Part shown: piece by piece, positions 23,409-33,446 of the stretch | Position numbering within the stretch: position 1 is the first letter of the stretch | How the letters are laid out: every line of letters starts with the position of its first letter | Source: CAZXCG01 sp964639205 | Lineage (GTDB): Bacteria; Bacillota; Clostridia; Oscillospirales; Acutalibacteraceae | NCBI GenBank assembly: GCA_964639205.1 | Contig: CAZXCG010000010.1 | Coordinates: 1-44,955 of the forward strand | Direction of reading: 5' to 3' | Length of the DNA: 44,955 nucleotides | Made by a program: the position numbers and the translations under genes | The notes under the pieces: model-generated | Database searches by the model: none | Told to the model about the DNA's origin: nothing | Seen by the model: only the letters and a program-made list of their open reading frames with translations

Positions 23409-25265
23409 ATGTCATTTGAAATGCTGGATAAAATAAATTCCCCGAACGACCTTAAAAAGTTAAAGCTCGAAGAGCTGGATTCGCTTTGCGCGGAGATACG
23501 CGGCAAACTCATAGAAACCGTTTCTGCCAACGGGGGTCATCTTTCACCGAATTTGGGAGTTGTCGAGCTGTCGGTAATGCTTCATTACGTTTTTGACTCC
23601 CCGCGCGACAGTATAGTCTGGGATGTTGGGCACCAATCATACACGCATAAAATTCTTACCGGAAGATTTTCTCAAATTGACACTATACGCACAAAGAACG
23701 GAATTTCAGGATTCCCCAAGCGCACAGAAAGCGTTCACGACGCTTTCGGCGCCGGTCACAGCAGTACCTCTATTTCCGCGGCTTTCGGCATTGCAAAGGC
23801 AAAAGAGTTGCAAAACGACGACAGTTATACGGTTGCCGTTATAGGCGACGGCTCCTTTTCGGGAGGGCTCGCTTACGAGGGCTGCAACAATGCGGGACGT
23901 TTTAAAAAGAACTTCATCGTAATATTAAACGATAATAAAATGTCTATTTCAAAAAACGTGGGAGCTATGGCGCGCTATCTTACAAGTATTCGTATGCAGC
24001 CCGGGTATCTGCGTGCAAAAAGCCGTCTTGAAAAGGCTTTGTCGCGTCTTCCGCTCCTCGGCAAGCCGCTTCGCTCGATATTAAGCCGCGGGAAATACCG
24101 CGTAAAACGAATGGTATACAAGGACACCCTGTTCGATTATCTCGGCTTTGCATATTACGGTCCGGTGGACGGACACGATATTTACAAGCTTTACAATGCG
24201 CTGAATACGGCAAAAAGAATGAAGTCCCCGGTTTTGCTGCATATTGTTACAACAAAGGGCAAGGGCTATCAGTTTGCCGAAGATGACCCCGGGAGCTTCC
24301 ACGGCATAGGCAGCTTTGACATAGACTCCGGCGAACCCATATATTCGGCGGTGAGCTTTTCCGATATATTCGGTCGGCATCTTTGCGAGCTTGCAAAGGG
24401 CAACGAAAAGATATGTGCGGTAACGGCCGCTATGACCGCCGGCACCGGACTTTCGGAATTCAGCGCAAAATTTAAAAAACGTTTTTTCGACGTCGGCATT
24501 GCCGAGGAGCACGCGGTTGTTTTTTCCTGCGGTATGGCGACCAAAGGGTTTGTCCCCGTGTTCGCAGTTTATTCAACCTTTTTGCAGCGCGCCTATGACC
24601 AGCTTATTCACGATTGCGCTTTGCAAAGGCTTCATATGGTGCTTGCCGTTGACAGAGCCGGAATCGTCGGCGAAGACGGCGAAACCCATCAGGGACTTTT
24701 TGATGTTGCAATGCTTAACTCAATTCCGTATTCAACGGTGTATTCCCCCTGCTATTACGACGGTCTGCGCAGCGCGCTTACGCAAGCGATAAATAAGGAC
24801 GCGGATCTTTGCGCCGTACGTTATCCGCGCGGCTGCGAGGGGGAAAGGCCGGAGGATTATTCCCGTGAAAGCTTAGATTACGATATATACGGTGAAGGCA
24901 CGGGAAGAATTCTGCTCGTTACTTACGGCAGGATTTTTTCAAACGCCGTTGAAGCCCGCAGAATTTTGAAAAAAAGCAACATTGACATATGCATTCTCAA
25001 GCTTTGCAAAATAAAGCCTATCTCCCAAAAGGCGCTGGAATTTGCGTTGCAATTTGACAAAATATATTTCTTTGAGGAAGGGATTCTTGCAGGCGGAACC
25101 GCGGAGACTTTCGAGCATCTGCTCAGCCTGTCGGGCTTTTCGGGATATTTCCGCATAACCGCCGTAGATAACGGCTTTGTGCCGCAGGCAAGCTGCCGGC
25201 AGGCGCTCAGCGAATTAAAGCTTGACGCCGCATCAATGGCGGAAATTGTATCGGATGGGCTCTGA
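23409..25265 (+). CDS. dxs: 1-deoxy-D-xylulose-5-phosphate synthase
   Basis: 618 residues. A thiamine-diphosphate enzyme that opens the MEP isoprenoid pathway from pyruvate and glyceraldehyde 3-phosphate. VWDVGHQSYTHKILTGR lies near 72, the ThDP motif GDGSFSGGLAYEGCNNAG near 143, GPVDGHD near 253, and the Pyr-domain EEHAVVFSCGMA near 365. The length is normal. It has a GGAGTG-type ribosome site 18 bp after ispA. Confidence 0.97.
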   Translation: MSFEMLDKINSPNDLKKLKLEELDSLCAEIRGKLIETVSANGGHLSPNLGVVELSVMLHYVFDSPRDSIVWDVGHQSYTHKILTGRFSQIDTIRTKNGISGFPKRTESVHDAFGAGHSSTSISAAFGIAKAKELQNDDSYTVAVIGDGSFSGGLAYEGCNNAGRFKKNFIVILNDNKMSISKNVGAMARYLTSIRMQPGYLRAKSRLEKALSRLPLLGKPLRSILSRGKYRVKRMVYKDTLFDYLGFAYYGPVDGHDIYKLYNALNTAKRMKSPVLLHIVTTKGKGYQFAEDDPGSFHGIGSFDIDSGEPIYSAVSFSDIFGRHLCELAKGNEKICAVTAAMTAGTGLSEFSAKFKKRFFDVGIAEEHAVVFSCGMATKGFVPVFAVYSTFLQRAYDQLIHDCALQRLHMVLAVDRAGIVGEDGETHQGLFDVAMLNSIPYSTVYSPCYYDGLRSALTQAINKDADLCAVRYPRGCEGERPEDYSRESLDYDIYGEGTGRILLVTYGRIFSNAVEARRILKKSNIDICILKLCKIKPISQKALEFALQFDKIYFFEEGILAGGTAETFEHLLSLSGFSGYFRITAVDNGFVPQASCRQALSELKLDAASMAEIVSDGL

Positions 25266-25288
25266 CCTGCTTTTAAACGGACAATTAT

Positions 25289-26095
25289 ATGAAAAAAAGA
25301 CTTGATATTTTACTTTATGAAAAAGGTCTTGCCGAAAGCCGAGAAAAAGCTAAGGCCATTATTATGGCAGGGCAGGTATATGTTGATAACCAAAAGGCCG
25401 ACAAGTGCGGAAGCGTTTATGAAGAAAACGCGGCGCTTGAGGTGCGCGGCGGAAAGCTGCGTTATGTGAGCCGCGGCGGGCTCAAGCTTGAAAAGGCGCT
25501 CAAGAGCTTTTCCATTGAGCTTGACGGAAAGACAGCAATGGATATAGGCGCTTCTACAGGCGGTTTTACGGATTGTATGCTGCAAAACGGAGCAAAAAAG
25601 GTGTATGCAATCGACGTAGGCTACGGGCAGCTTGCGTGGAAGCTTCGCAACGATGAACGCGTGGTAAATCTTGAACGAACCAATATGCGTAATGTAACAG
25701 CCGAACAAATACCCGATTATATTGATTTTTTTTCAATAGACGTTTCTTTTATTTCCGTTAAATTGCTTTTGCCGGTTGCCCGCAGGCTGCTCGGCGACGG
25801 AGCGCAGGCTGTTTGTCTTATTAAACCGCAGTTTGAGGCCGGGCGCGGCAAAATCGGCAAAAAAGGCGTTGTAAGGGACAAACGGGTTCATATTGAAGTT
25901 GTTGAAGCAATTCGTTCATTCTGCCTCGAAAACGGGTACGATGTTTTAAATCTCGATTATTCTCCCGTAAAGGGTCCGGAGGGCAACATAGAATACCTGA
26001 TACATCTCCGCAAAAGCGCGCGTCCGCAGGATTGCAGCGGTGCAGATGTACAGGCTGTTGTTGAAGCTTCACATATTGAGCTTGATAATAAATGA
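25289..26095 (+). CDS. tlyA: TlyA family rRNA (cytidine-2'-O)-methyltransferase
   Basis: 268 residues. An N-terminal S4 RNA-binding domain (about 2-62) includes LLYEKGLAESREKAKAIIMAG. An FtsJ/RrmJ-type methyltransferase domain (about 80-250) has AMDIGASTGGFTDCMLQNGA near 89 and SIDVSFISVKLLLP near 150. It is assigned to 2'-O-methylation of rRNA; the Bacillus orthologue YqxC is uncharacterised. It ends four bases into the open frame before nadK. Confidence 0.93.
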   Translation: MKKRLDILLYEKGLAESREKAKAIIMAGQVYVDNQKADKCGSVYEENAALEVRGGKLRYVSRGGLKLEKALKSFSIELDGKTAMDIGASTGGFTDCMLQNGAKKVYAIDVGYGQLAWKLRNDERVVNLERTNMRNVTAEQIPDYIDFFSIDVSFISVKLLLPVARRLLGDGAQAVCLIKPQFEAGRGKIGKKGVVRDKRVHIEVVEAIRSFCLENGYDVLNLDYSPVKGPEGNIEYLIHLRKSARPQDCSGADVQAVVEASHIELDNK

Positions 26096-26109
26096 CGGAG
26101 CTGTGTTAC

Positions 26110-26970
26110 ATGAAAATTTGTCTATCTCTTAATACACATAAAAAAAAGGCCGTGGAATGCGCCGCAAACATCGCAGCCATGTTTATGCAAAACGGAGCGC
26201 AGGTTTTAATGTGCGAAGATGAAGCCGCCGCTTTGGGTGAAGCAGCGGCAAAAGCGGTTGTATATGAAAGCTGCCCCGCAATTTTTGAGGATTGCGACTA
26301 CGCCGTTACGGTCGGCGGCGACGGTAAAATCATTCATACGGCGCGTTATGCGGCACCCAAGGGTGTGCCGCTCATCGGAGTAAACGTCGGAAGAGTCGGC
26401 TTTGCCGCCGAGCTTGAGCCGTACGAGGTTTCGGAGCTTAAAAAGATTCTCAGCGGCGATTTTACCTTGCAGGAGCGGATGCTGCTGTCTGTTTCCGTGG
26501 TAAGCGGGATCAGCTTCCAAAGCTTTTGCTGTGTGAACGAAGCGGTAATTTCCCGCGGCTCTCTTTCAAAAATTATCGATTTGACGGTTTCTCTCAATGG
26601 GGAGCAGGTTTCGGAATACCGTGCCGACGGGTTGATGTTCGCTACCCCTACCGGGTCAACGGCTTATTCGCTTTCGGCAGGCGGACCGGTAGTGGATCCG
26701 AGCATGAGCTGTATACTTCTTACGCCCATATGTCCGTATTCTCTTTCGTCACGGTGCGCGGTTTTGGACAGCCGTTCAAGGCTTTCCGTAACGGCGCATG
26801 ATTTAATGGAAACGGAATGCTTTTTGACGGTTGACGGTCAAAATTCGGTTCGGATTTGGGACGGAGAACATGTTGTTGTTGAAAAAGCGCCGTATAACTT
26901 AAAAATGATAAATGTGAAAAATAAAAGTTTTTTTAAGGTTTTAAACGACAAATTCGGGGCAGGTGAGTAA
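26110..26970 (+). CDS. nadK: NAD kinase
   Basis: 286 residues from an ATG with CGGAG upstream. An in-frame ATG at 26092 would overlap tlyA by 4 bp, but homologues begin at MKICLSL. It makes NADP from NAD. The nucleotide motif reads VGGDGKII near 68 where GGDGT is usual, followed by NEAVISRG near 142 and DGLMFATPTGSTAYSLSAGG near 174. The threonine to lysine change in the GGDG motif is worth noting, though surrounding motifs look intact. Confidence 0.93.
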   Translation: MKICLSLNTHKKKAVECAANIAAMFMQNGAQVLMCEDEAAALGEAAAKAVVYESCPAIFEDCDYAVTVGGDGKIIHTARYAAPKGVPLIGVNVGRVGFAAELEPYEVSELKKILSGDFTLQERMLLSVSVVSGISFQSFCCVNEAVISRGSLSKIIDLTVSLNGEQVSEYRADGLMFATPTGSTAYSLSAGGPVVDPSMSCILLTPICPYSLSSRCAVLDSRSRLSVTAHDLMETECFLTVDGQNSVRIWDGEHVVVEKAPYNLKMINVKNKSFFKVLNDKFGAGE

Positions 26971-26972
26971 AC

Positions 26973-27443
26973 TTGATTAACGCTCGGCAAAAGGCCATAC
27001 TTGAAATTGTAGAGAAACACGCTGTAAGCGATCAAAACTCGCTTTTGGAGCTGCTCAGGGAGCGTGGAATAAATGCCGCGCAGGCTACAATATCGCGCGA
27101 TATACGCAAGCTTAATTTAAAGAAAACACGCGTTCTGAACGCCGACGGAAGCAAGCTTGCAATGTATGTTGTGCCGCCGCCTGAGCAGGAATACTCCGAA
27201 GAGGCCGCTTTTTCCTCGCTTTACCGCAGCGCGCTTGTCTCAATAGACAGCGCGCAGAATATAATAGTTGTAAAGACTAAGCCGGGCATGGCGCAGGCTG
27301 TCTGCGCGGCGTTTGATTCGGCAGGTCCGGAGCATATCGTCGGTTCGCTTGCCGGCGACGATACTTTTTTTATTGTTTGCAAAACCTCTGAGGACGCTCG
27401 GCACGTTATGAGCGCGCTGAATAAAACGGCGGAGAAGGAATAA
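26973..27443 (+). CDS. argR: Arginine repressor
   Basis: 156 residues from a TTG start 3 bases after nadK. The N-terminal winged helix has ERGINAAQATISRDIRKLNL near 32. The C-terminal oligomerisation and arginine-binding domain has GSLAGDDTFFIV near 128. It represses arginine biosynthesis and activates catabolism; no ARG box was searched for exhaustively. It lies between nadK and recN, as in many Clostridia. Confidence 0.95.
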   Translation: MINARQKAILEIVEKHAVSDQNSLLELLRERGINAAQATISRDIRKLNLKKTRVLNADGSKLAMYVVPPPEQEYSEEAAFSSLYRSALVSIDSAQNIIVVKTKPGMAQAVCAAFDSAGPEHIVGSLAGDDTFFIVCKTSEDARHVMSALNKTAEKE

Positions 27444-27444
27444 A

Positions 27445-29130
27445 ATGCTGACTTGTGTTTATATTGAAAATATTGCGGTTATTGAAAGAGCCGAAATATC
27501 TTTTTCGGGCGGACTTAACGTTATAACAGGCGAAACCGGAGCCGGGAAGAGCATTATAATAGACGCTATTAATATGATTTTGGGTCAAAGAACCTCAAAG
27601 GATCTGATACGCAGCGGCAGCAGCCGTGCTTTTGTCAGCGCCTCATTTGAAAATATCGGGGCGGAAGCCGCTGCGGCGGCGGAGGCGCTCGGCTTTTCTT
27701 TGGAGGACGGCGTCCTTATCTTGCAGCGCGAGCTGCACAGCAGCGGAAAAAATGTATGCCGGGTAAATTCGCGCCCTGCCACTGTCTCCGCCCTGCGCGG
27801 GATAGGCTCAAAGCTGATTGCGATTCACGGTCAGCACGAAAGCTATGAGCTGCTTTCGCCGGACGCTCACATGGATTACCTGGACGGATTTGCGCAAAAC
27901 GCGGAGCTGCTCAAGCAGTACGGCGCCGCTTACAATGCTTTAAAGGACGCTCGCAGCCGCCTTGAAGCCTCGCAGAATGATGATGCGGCGCGGATAAGGC
28001 GGATTGACCTGCTGCGCTATCAGGTTGAGGAGCTCAGCGACGCGCAGCTTACCGAAGGAGAATATGAGGAGCTTACCGCCGAACGCGATATGCTTGTAAA
28101 CAGCGAAAAAATAACCGACGCGCTTATGCGCGCCAAAATGTATATAAGCGGTGAGGGCGACCGCGCCGGAGCCGCGGAGCTGCTTGAAAATACCGCCGCC
28201 TGCGTGCAGGAGGCGGCGCGCAGCTTTGAGCGCCTCGAGGCTCTTTGCTCAAAGCTTTTTGATATGTATTACGAATTAGAGGACTGCGCTCAGTCTTTGG
28301 AAGACGCGGTTCAGGAGGTTGAAAGCGACCCCGAACGTCTTGAACAGATCGAGGAAAGGCTGGATTTAATTTACCGTCTTTCAAGGAAATACGGACCCAC
28401 GGTTTCCGATATGCTGAAATTTCTTGACAAAGCGCGCGCGGAGCTTTCGGAAATTGAACATTACGACGAAAACCGCGAAATGCTGACCTCTGAATACAAC
28501 AATGCAAAAAGCCGAACCGATTATCTTGCTCAAAGGCTCAGCGAGCAAAGGCATAAAACCGCCCGGCAGTTTGAAAAGCAGGTCAAAGCCGAGCTTGCCT
28601 TTTTGGATATGCCTAATGTGGAATTTACGGTTTCAATAACTCAAACAGCGCTTGGTCCAAAGGGCAGGGATAAGGTGGAATTCCTGATTTCCGCAAACTG
28701 CGGCGAACAGCCCGGACCCGTTTCAAAAATTGCCTCCGGCGGCGAGCTCTCAAGAATTATGCTTGCCGTAAAAAACGTGCTTTCCGAAAGCGAAACGCTC
28801 ACGGCAATGATATTCGACGAGGTAGACGCGGGAATATCCGGCTCGGCAGCGTTAAAGGTAGGCTTGAAGCTCAAGGAGCTTTCGGCGTCCAGACAGGTTA
28901 TGTGCATAACTCATCAGGCGCAGATAGCGGCGCTTGCCGACGCTCACTTTTTCATAGAAAAAAAGGTTAAAGACGGCAGAACCTTTACCAATGCCCGTAG
29001 GCTTGATTTTGAACAGCGCAAGCACGAGCTTGCACGTATAATAGGCGGCAGAGAAATTACGGCGACGGCTCTTGCTCATGCGCAGGAGCTTTTGCTTCAG
29101 AACGGCTTTCGGCCGGAGAATAACCTATAA
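27445..29130 (+). CDS. recN: DNA repair protein RecN
   Basis: 561 residues. An SMC-like ATPase of double-strand break repair. Walker A GETGAGKS is near 30, a long central coiled coil (about 150-370) follows, the ABC signature ASGGELSRIMLA lies near 430, and Walker B MIFDEVDAGISG near 455. The start ATG is one base after the argR stop, so translation is likely coupled. Confidence 0.97.
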   Translation: MLTCVYIENIAVIERAEISFSGGLNVITGETGAGKSIIIDAINMILGQRTSKDLIRSGSSRAFVSASFENIGAEAAAAAEALGFSLEDGVLILQRELHSSGKNVCRVNSRPATVSALRGIGSKLIAIHGQHESYELLSPDAHMDYLDGFAQNAELLKQYGAAYNALKDARSRLEASQNDDAARIRRIDLLRYQVEELSDAQLTEGEYEELTAERDMLVNSEKITDALMRAKMYISGEGDRAGAAELLENTAACVQEAARSFERLEALCSKLFDMYYELEDCAQSLEDAVQEVESDPERLEQIEERLDLIYRLSRKYGPTVSDMLKFLDKARAELSEIEHYDENREMLTSEYNNAKSRTDYLAQRLSEQRHKTARQFEKQVKAELAFLDMPNVEFTVSITQTALGPKGRDKVEFLISANCGEQPGPVSKIASGGELSRIMLAVKNVLSESETLTAMIFDEVDAGISGSAALKVGLKLKELSASRQVMCITHQAQIAALADAHFFIEKKVKDGRTFTNARRLDFEQRKHELARIIGGREITATALAHAQELLLQNGFRPENNL

Positions 29131-29152
29131 CACGCAGAAGGGGGCGGCGGCA

Positions 29153-31201
29153 TTGAAGGAATGGCGTGTTGCAAAAATTAACAGGGAAGAAGCGGTTCGG
29201 ATGTCAAAAAGGTACGGTCTGCCGGCCTTTTTGTCGATGCTGTTGTCCGCAAGAGGAATAAATGAAGAACCGCAGGTGCGGGAGTTTTTGTCCGACAAGC
29301 CTGCGATCGCTTTTCCCGATGACATTATAGATATGGATAAAGCCGTCGAACGCATACGGAAAGCCGTTGATAAATTTGAGAAAATCTGCGTTTTCGGAGA
29401 TTATGACGCCGACGGCGTAACCTCAACCGCGCTTTTGTATTCGTATTTGAACACGGTCGGCGCAAACGTTATGTATTATATCCCCGACAGAGAAACACAG
29501 GGATACGGTATGAACAAAGGCGCCGTGGATTTTCTGCACGCTCAGGGCGTTTCGCTTATTGTTACAGTCGATAACGGAATAAGCGCGATTGAAGAAATCG
29601 CTTATGCAAATTCTCTCGGAATAGATACCGTGGTGACAGACCATCATACGGTAGGAACATCTCTTCCTCCCGCCTCCGCTGTGGTTGACATGCACCGCCC
29701 GGACTGCCCGAGCAGATTCAAGGAGTTGTCCGGCGTCGGAGTGGCATTTAAGCTTGTAATGGCTCTGGAAGGATCGGACTGCGACGTTTGTACCCTGCTT
29801 GAAAATTACTCCGATCTTGTTGCAATCGGTACCGTCGGAGATATAGTGACCCTCAAGTCGGAAAACAGGGCTTTTGTAAAAAGCGGCTTGAGCAATATGC
29901 TCCATACCGAGCGCGCCGGCATAATTGCCATACTTGAGGAATCGGGGCTTTTAAATAAGCCGCTGACTGCCGGAAGGCTTTCCTTTACGGTTGTGCCGAG
30001 GATAAACGCGGTCGGCAGGCTCGGAACCTCCGAAAAATCCGTAAACCTGCTGCTGACCGACGACAGAGAAAGCGCCGCGCAAATTGCCAAAAAGCTGGGA
30101 GAAGATAATTCCCGCAGACAAGCTATAGAAAAGGACATTCTTGCGGAAATTAACGGTTCAGTTGCCGCTCATCCCGAGCTTTTGCTCGACCGCGTTACCG
30201 TTATAGAGGGCGAGGGCTGGCATCAGGGCGTTATAGGTATTGTAGCTGCGCGCGTCAAGGAGCTCACCGGCAAGCCCTGTATTATTATCACCCGCAACGG
30301 AGACAATGCCAAGGGCTCCGGCAGAAGTATGCCGGGATTTTCGCTTTGCGACGCGGTGTTTTCCTGCCGATCTCTGCTTGAACACTGCGGCGGTCACCCA
30401 ATGGCCGTCGGTTTAAGTCTGAAGAGTAAAAATATCTCTGAATTCCGAAAAAAATTAAATGAGTACGCCCGTGAAACCGATATGCCGTATCCTCGACTTG
30501 AAATAGACTGCAAGCTTAATCCGGCGGGATTAAGTCTCTCGGCGGCCGAGCAGATTAAATATCTTGAACCTTTCGGCGCGGGGAACCCGGCGCCTGTGTT
30601 CGGCCTTTACGGTATGAGGCTTTCGGCGGTAAGCGAACTGGGCGGCGGAAAGCATCTTCAGCTTACACTTCAAAGAGAGGATCAAAACGTAAAAGCTCTG
30701 TTGTTTTTTACCGAAAAGAAAAGCTTTCCTTATATAGCGGGAGACGTCCTTGATTTGGCGGTCGCACTTGAAATAAGCAAATATAACTCCGTTCGCAGTC
30801 TTTCGGTAATAGTAAAGGAAATAAAGCTTTCCGCAGCCGACAACACCGCAATGCTCGAAGGCAAAACTTTGTTTGAATCTTTTATGAGGGACGAGCGGAT
30901 AACCCCCGCGCAGGTAAGGCTGCTTACCCCGCAGCGCGATGAGTTCGCCCTTGTATACCGTTTTTTACGAAAAAACGCGGGCTTTTGCTTTTCGCCGGAT
31001 ATTTTGTGCTGCCGGCTTGAAAATAAAATTTCTTACGCGAAACTAATGGTCATACTTACCGCTATGCAGCAGCTTTCTCTGGTAAAAATATTCTCGAATT
31101 TATATACATTCCGAATTTCACTGCTTCCTGCCGAAAGCAGGGTTGATTTGTCGGATGCCCCGATTTTACGCAGAATAAGGGAAGGAGAGATTAAGAAATG
31201 A
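29153..31201 (+). CDS. recJ: Single-stranded-DNA-specific exonuclease RecJ
   Basis: 682 residues from TTG at 29153 with AAGGGGG upstream; an open frame continues 27 codons further into recN, but those residues do not match the family. DHH phosphoesterase motifs: GDYDADGVTST near 82 and DHHTVG near 162. DHHA1 motif GSGRSMPGFSL near 385 and CGGHPMAVG near 415. The C-terminal 150 residues form the OB fold and an extra Firmicutes domain. It overlaps rsh by 4 bp. Confidence 0.94.
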   Translation: MKEWRVAKINREEAVRMSKRYGLPAFLSMLLSARGINEEPQVREFLSDKPAIAFPDDIIDMDKAVERIRKAVDKFEKICVFGDYDADGVTSTALLYSYLNTVGANVMYYIPDRETQGYGMNKGAVDFLHAQGVSLIVTVDNGISAIEEIAYANSLGIDTVVTDHHTVGTSLPPASAVVDMHRPDCPSRFKELSGVGVAFKLVMALEGSDCDVCTLLENYSDLVAIGTVGDIVTLKSENRAFVKSGLSNMLHTERAGIIAILEESGLLNKPLTAGRLSFTVVPRINAVGRLGTSEKSVNLLLTDDRESAAQIAKKLGEDNSRRQAIEKDILAEINGSVAAHPELLLDRVTVIEGEGWHQGVIGIVAARVKELTGKPCIIITRNGDNAKGSGRSMPGFSLCDAVFSCRSLLEHCGGHPMAVGLSLKSKNISEFRKKLNEYARETDMPYPRLEIDCKLNPAGLSLSAAEQIKYLEPFGAGNPAPVFGLYGMRLSAVSELGGGKHLQLTLQREDQNVKALLFFTEKKSFPYIAGDVLDLAVALEISKYNSVRSLSVIVKEIKLSAADNTAMLEGKTLFESFMRDERITPAQVRLLTPQRDEFALVYRFLRKNAGFCFSPDILCCRLENKISYAKLMVILTAMQQLSLVKIFSNLYTFRISLLPAESRVDLSDAPILRRIREGEIKK

Positions 31202-33399
31202 AGTTGAATAAGGTGGCAAATTACCGCGATTATAAAGATCTTACGGAGCTTATGAAAAAGAGCAACGGTAACTACGATACTTCTCTGATTGAACGCGCCT
31301 ACAATTTTGCCCTTGAATCTCACGGGGATCAAAAGAGGGTTTCCGGGGTTCCTTACATTCTTCATCCCACGTCGGTTGCGTGTATTCTTGTTGAGCTTGG
31401 TATGGACTCGGAGTCGATTGTTGCAGCTCTCCTGCACGATGTTGTCGAGGATACGCCCGTTACCCTCGAGGAGGTAACAAAGCGTTTCGGCAAAGAGATA
31501 GCCGGTCTTATTGACGGCGTAACAAAAATTTCAAAAATTCCTTTTTCAAACCGTGAGGAGCAGCAGGCGGAAAATATACGCAAAATGCTTATTGCAATGT
31601 CAAACGATATACGCGTTATAATCATTAAGCTTGCCGACCGACTGCACAATATGCGCACAATAAACTGTATGCCGGAGCAAAAGCGCCGCGATAAGGCGCT
31701 TGAAAATATGGAAGTGTTTGCGCCGATAGCGCACCGCCTCGGTATAAAGGCGGTTAAAGAGGAGCTCGAAGACCTGTCTATACGCTATCTTGATCCGGTC
31801 GGTTATCAGGAGATTGAGCATGAGCTTGAGCTTTCCGCCAAAGAGCGCAAAGAGTTCCTTGACGACATTCAGAACACTATTTATGACCGCGCAAAGCAGG
31901 TCGTACCCAATCTTTATATAAGCAGCCGCATAAAAAGCGTGCACAGTATTTACCGCAAAACATATATGCAAGGGAAAACCATAGACCAGATTTTCGACAT
32001 ATATGCCGTAAGAGTTATTGTGGATACAGTAAACGACTGTTATAACATTTTGGGCGTAATCCACGACATTTTCAATCCCCTGCCCGGGCGCTTCAAGGAT
32101 TATATTTCAATGCCAAAGCCGAATATGTACCAGTCGCTGCATACTACGGTTATCGATAAGCGCGGTATCCCGTTTGAAGTTCAGATACGCACCTGGGAAA
32201 TGCACTATACCGCCGAGTACGGTATTGCCGCTCACTGGAAATACAAGCTCGGACTTAAAGGAAATAAAAAGGATTCAAGCTTTGACGAGCATCTGAAGTG
32301 GATTCGGCAGATGATTGAAAATCAGATAGACACCGAGGATTCCACCGACCTTGTCAGCAGCATCAAAACCGACCTTGACCCAAACGAGGTTTTTGTTTTT
32401 ACTCCGAGAGGGGATATTATCAACCTTCCGCTCGGTTCAACGGTTATTGACTTTGCGTACGCCATCCATTCCGGAGTTGGCAACAGGATGATAGGAGCCA
32501 AGGCCGACAAACGCATAGTTCCAATCGACTATAAGGTTAAAAACGGAGAAATAATCGAAATAATAACCTCAAAAGAGGAAAACGGTCCCAAAAGGGATTG
32601 GCTTAAAATCGTTAAAACCTCCGAAGCGCGAAGCAAAATACGCACATGGTTTAAACGCGAGCGCCGAGAGGAAAACATTGTCGAAGGGCGGCTTGAGCTT
32701 GAAAAGGAGCTTCGCAAAAACAATATGCATATCCCCGAAAAGGATATGGAAGAGTTTTTTGAAAAGATACTCCAGCGCCAGCACTGCAACACCATTGACG
32801 ATTTTTACGCTTCTATAGGATACGGCGGCATACAGCTTTGGAAGCTTTTGCCGCGTATACGGGAGGAGTACGTCCGCCGCTATCCCAAAACCGAGGAGGA
32901 AAAGCCTGCCGTAAAGCTTGAGAGTGCTCCCAAAAAGAGGAAGGTAAGCTCCGGGGTAATAGTCGAGGGTATGGAAGACGTTCTGGTTCGTTTTTCGCGC
33001 TGTTGCAACGCTTTGCCCGGAGACGATATAATAGGATACATTACGCGCGGGTACGGGGTTTCAATTCACAAAAAATCCTGTACAAATGTTCCTAAAAACA
33101 TTGCTCTGTCAAGCGAGCCGGAGCGTTGGGTAGAAGCCTATTGGGCGGAAGACTTTAAGAAAGAAACGTTCCAAAGCACGCTCGAAATAGTCGGCGTAGA
33201 CAGAACCGGCTTCCTTGCAGACGTTACAATACAGCTTTCACTTATGCATATTTTTATTCACAGCCTTAATTCCCGCGAAATTGGCAACGGCACCGCCTTG
33301 ATTACAGCGACCGTCGATGTAAACGGGATCGAGCACATAAACGCAATAACCTCAAAGCTCCAAAGCATTAAGGGAATTATATCCATAACACGAAAGTAA
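31198..33399 (+). CDS. rel: Bifunctional (p)ppGpp synthetase/hydrolase (Rel/RSH)
   Basis: 733 residues. The HD hydrolase domain has LLHDVVEDTPVT near 78 and the synthetase domain has GRFKDYISMPKPNMYQSLHT near 298. A TGS domain starts near 395 (DPNEVFVFTPRGDI), a zinc-finger-like CC-containing segment lies near 602, and a C-terminal ACT domain runs from about 660 to 733. It both makes and degrades the stringent-response alarmone. It is coupled to recJ through ATGA. Confidence 0.97.
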   Translation: MKLNKVANYRDYKDLTELMKKSNGNYDTSLIERAYNFALESHGDQKRVSGVPYILHPTSVACILVELGMDSESIVAALLHDVVEDTPVTLEEVTKRFGKEIAGLIDGVTKISKIPFSNREEQQAENIRKMLIAMSNDIRVIIIKLADRLHNMRTINCMPEQKRRDKALENMEVFAPIAHRLGIKAVKEELEDLSIRYLDPVGYQEIEHELELSAKERKEFLDDIQNTIYDRAKQVVPNLYISSRIKSVHSIYRKTYMQGKTIDQIFDIYAVRVIVDTVNDCYNILGVIHDIFNPLPGRFKDYISMPKPNMYQSLHTTVIDKRGIPFEVQIRTWEMHYTAEYGIAAHWKYKLGLKGNKKDSSFDEHLKWIRQMIENQIDTEDSTDLVSSIKTDLDPNEVFVFTPRGDIINLPLGSTVIDFAYAIHSGVGNRMIGAKADKRIVPIDYKVKNGEIIEIITSKEENGPKRDWLKIVKTSEARSKIRTWFKRERREENIVEGRLELEKELRKNNMHIPEKDMEEFFEKILQRQHCNTIDDFYASIGYGGIQLWKLLPRIREEYVRRYPKTEEEKPAVKLESAPKKRKVSSGVIVEGMEDVLVRFSRCCNALPGDDIIGYITRGYGVSIHKKSCTNVPKNIALSSEPERWVEAYWAEDFKKETFQSTLEIVGVDRTGFLADVTIQLSLMHIFIHSLNSREIGNGTALITATVDVNGIEHINAITSKLQSIKGIISITRK

Positions 33400-33446
33400 G
33401 CGTTTGTCGCTTAAAATCCGAAAAAGAGTGTCACAAGGAGGCTCAT

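Noticed and set aside
29072..29152. Upstream extension of recJ into recN
   Set aside because: The 27 extra residues do not match RecJ and lack a ribosome site; TTG at 29153 has a clear one.
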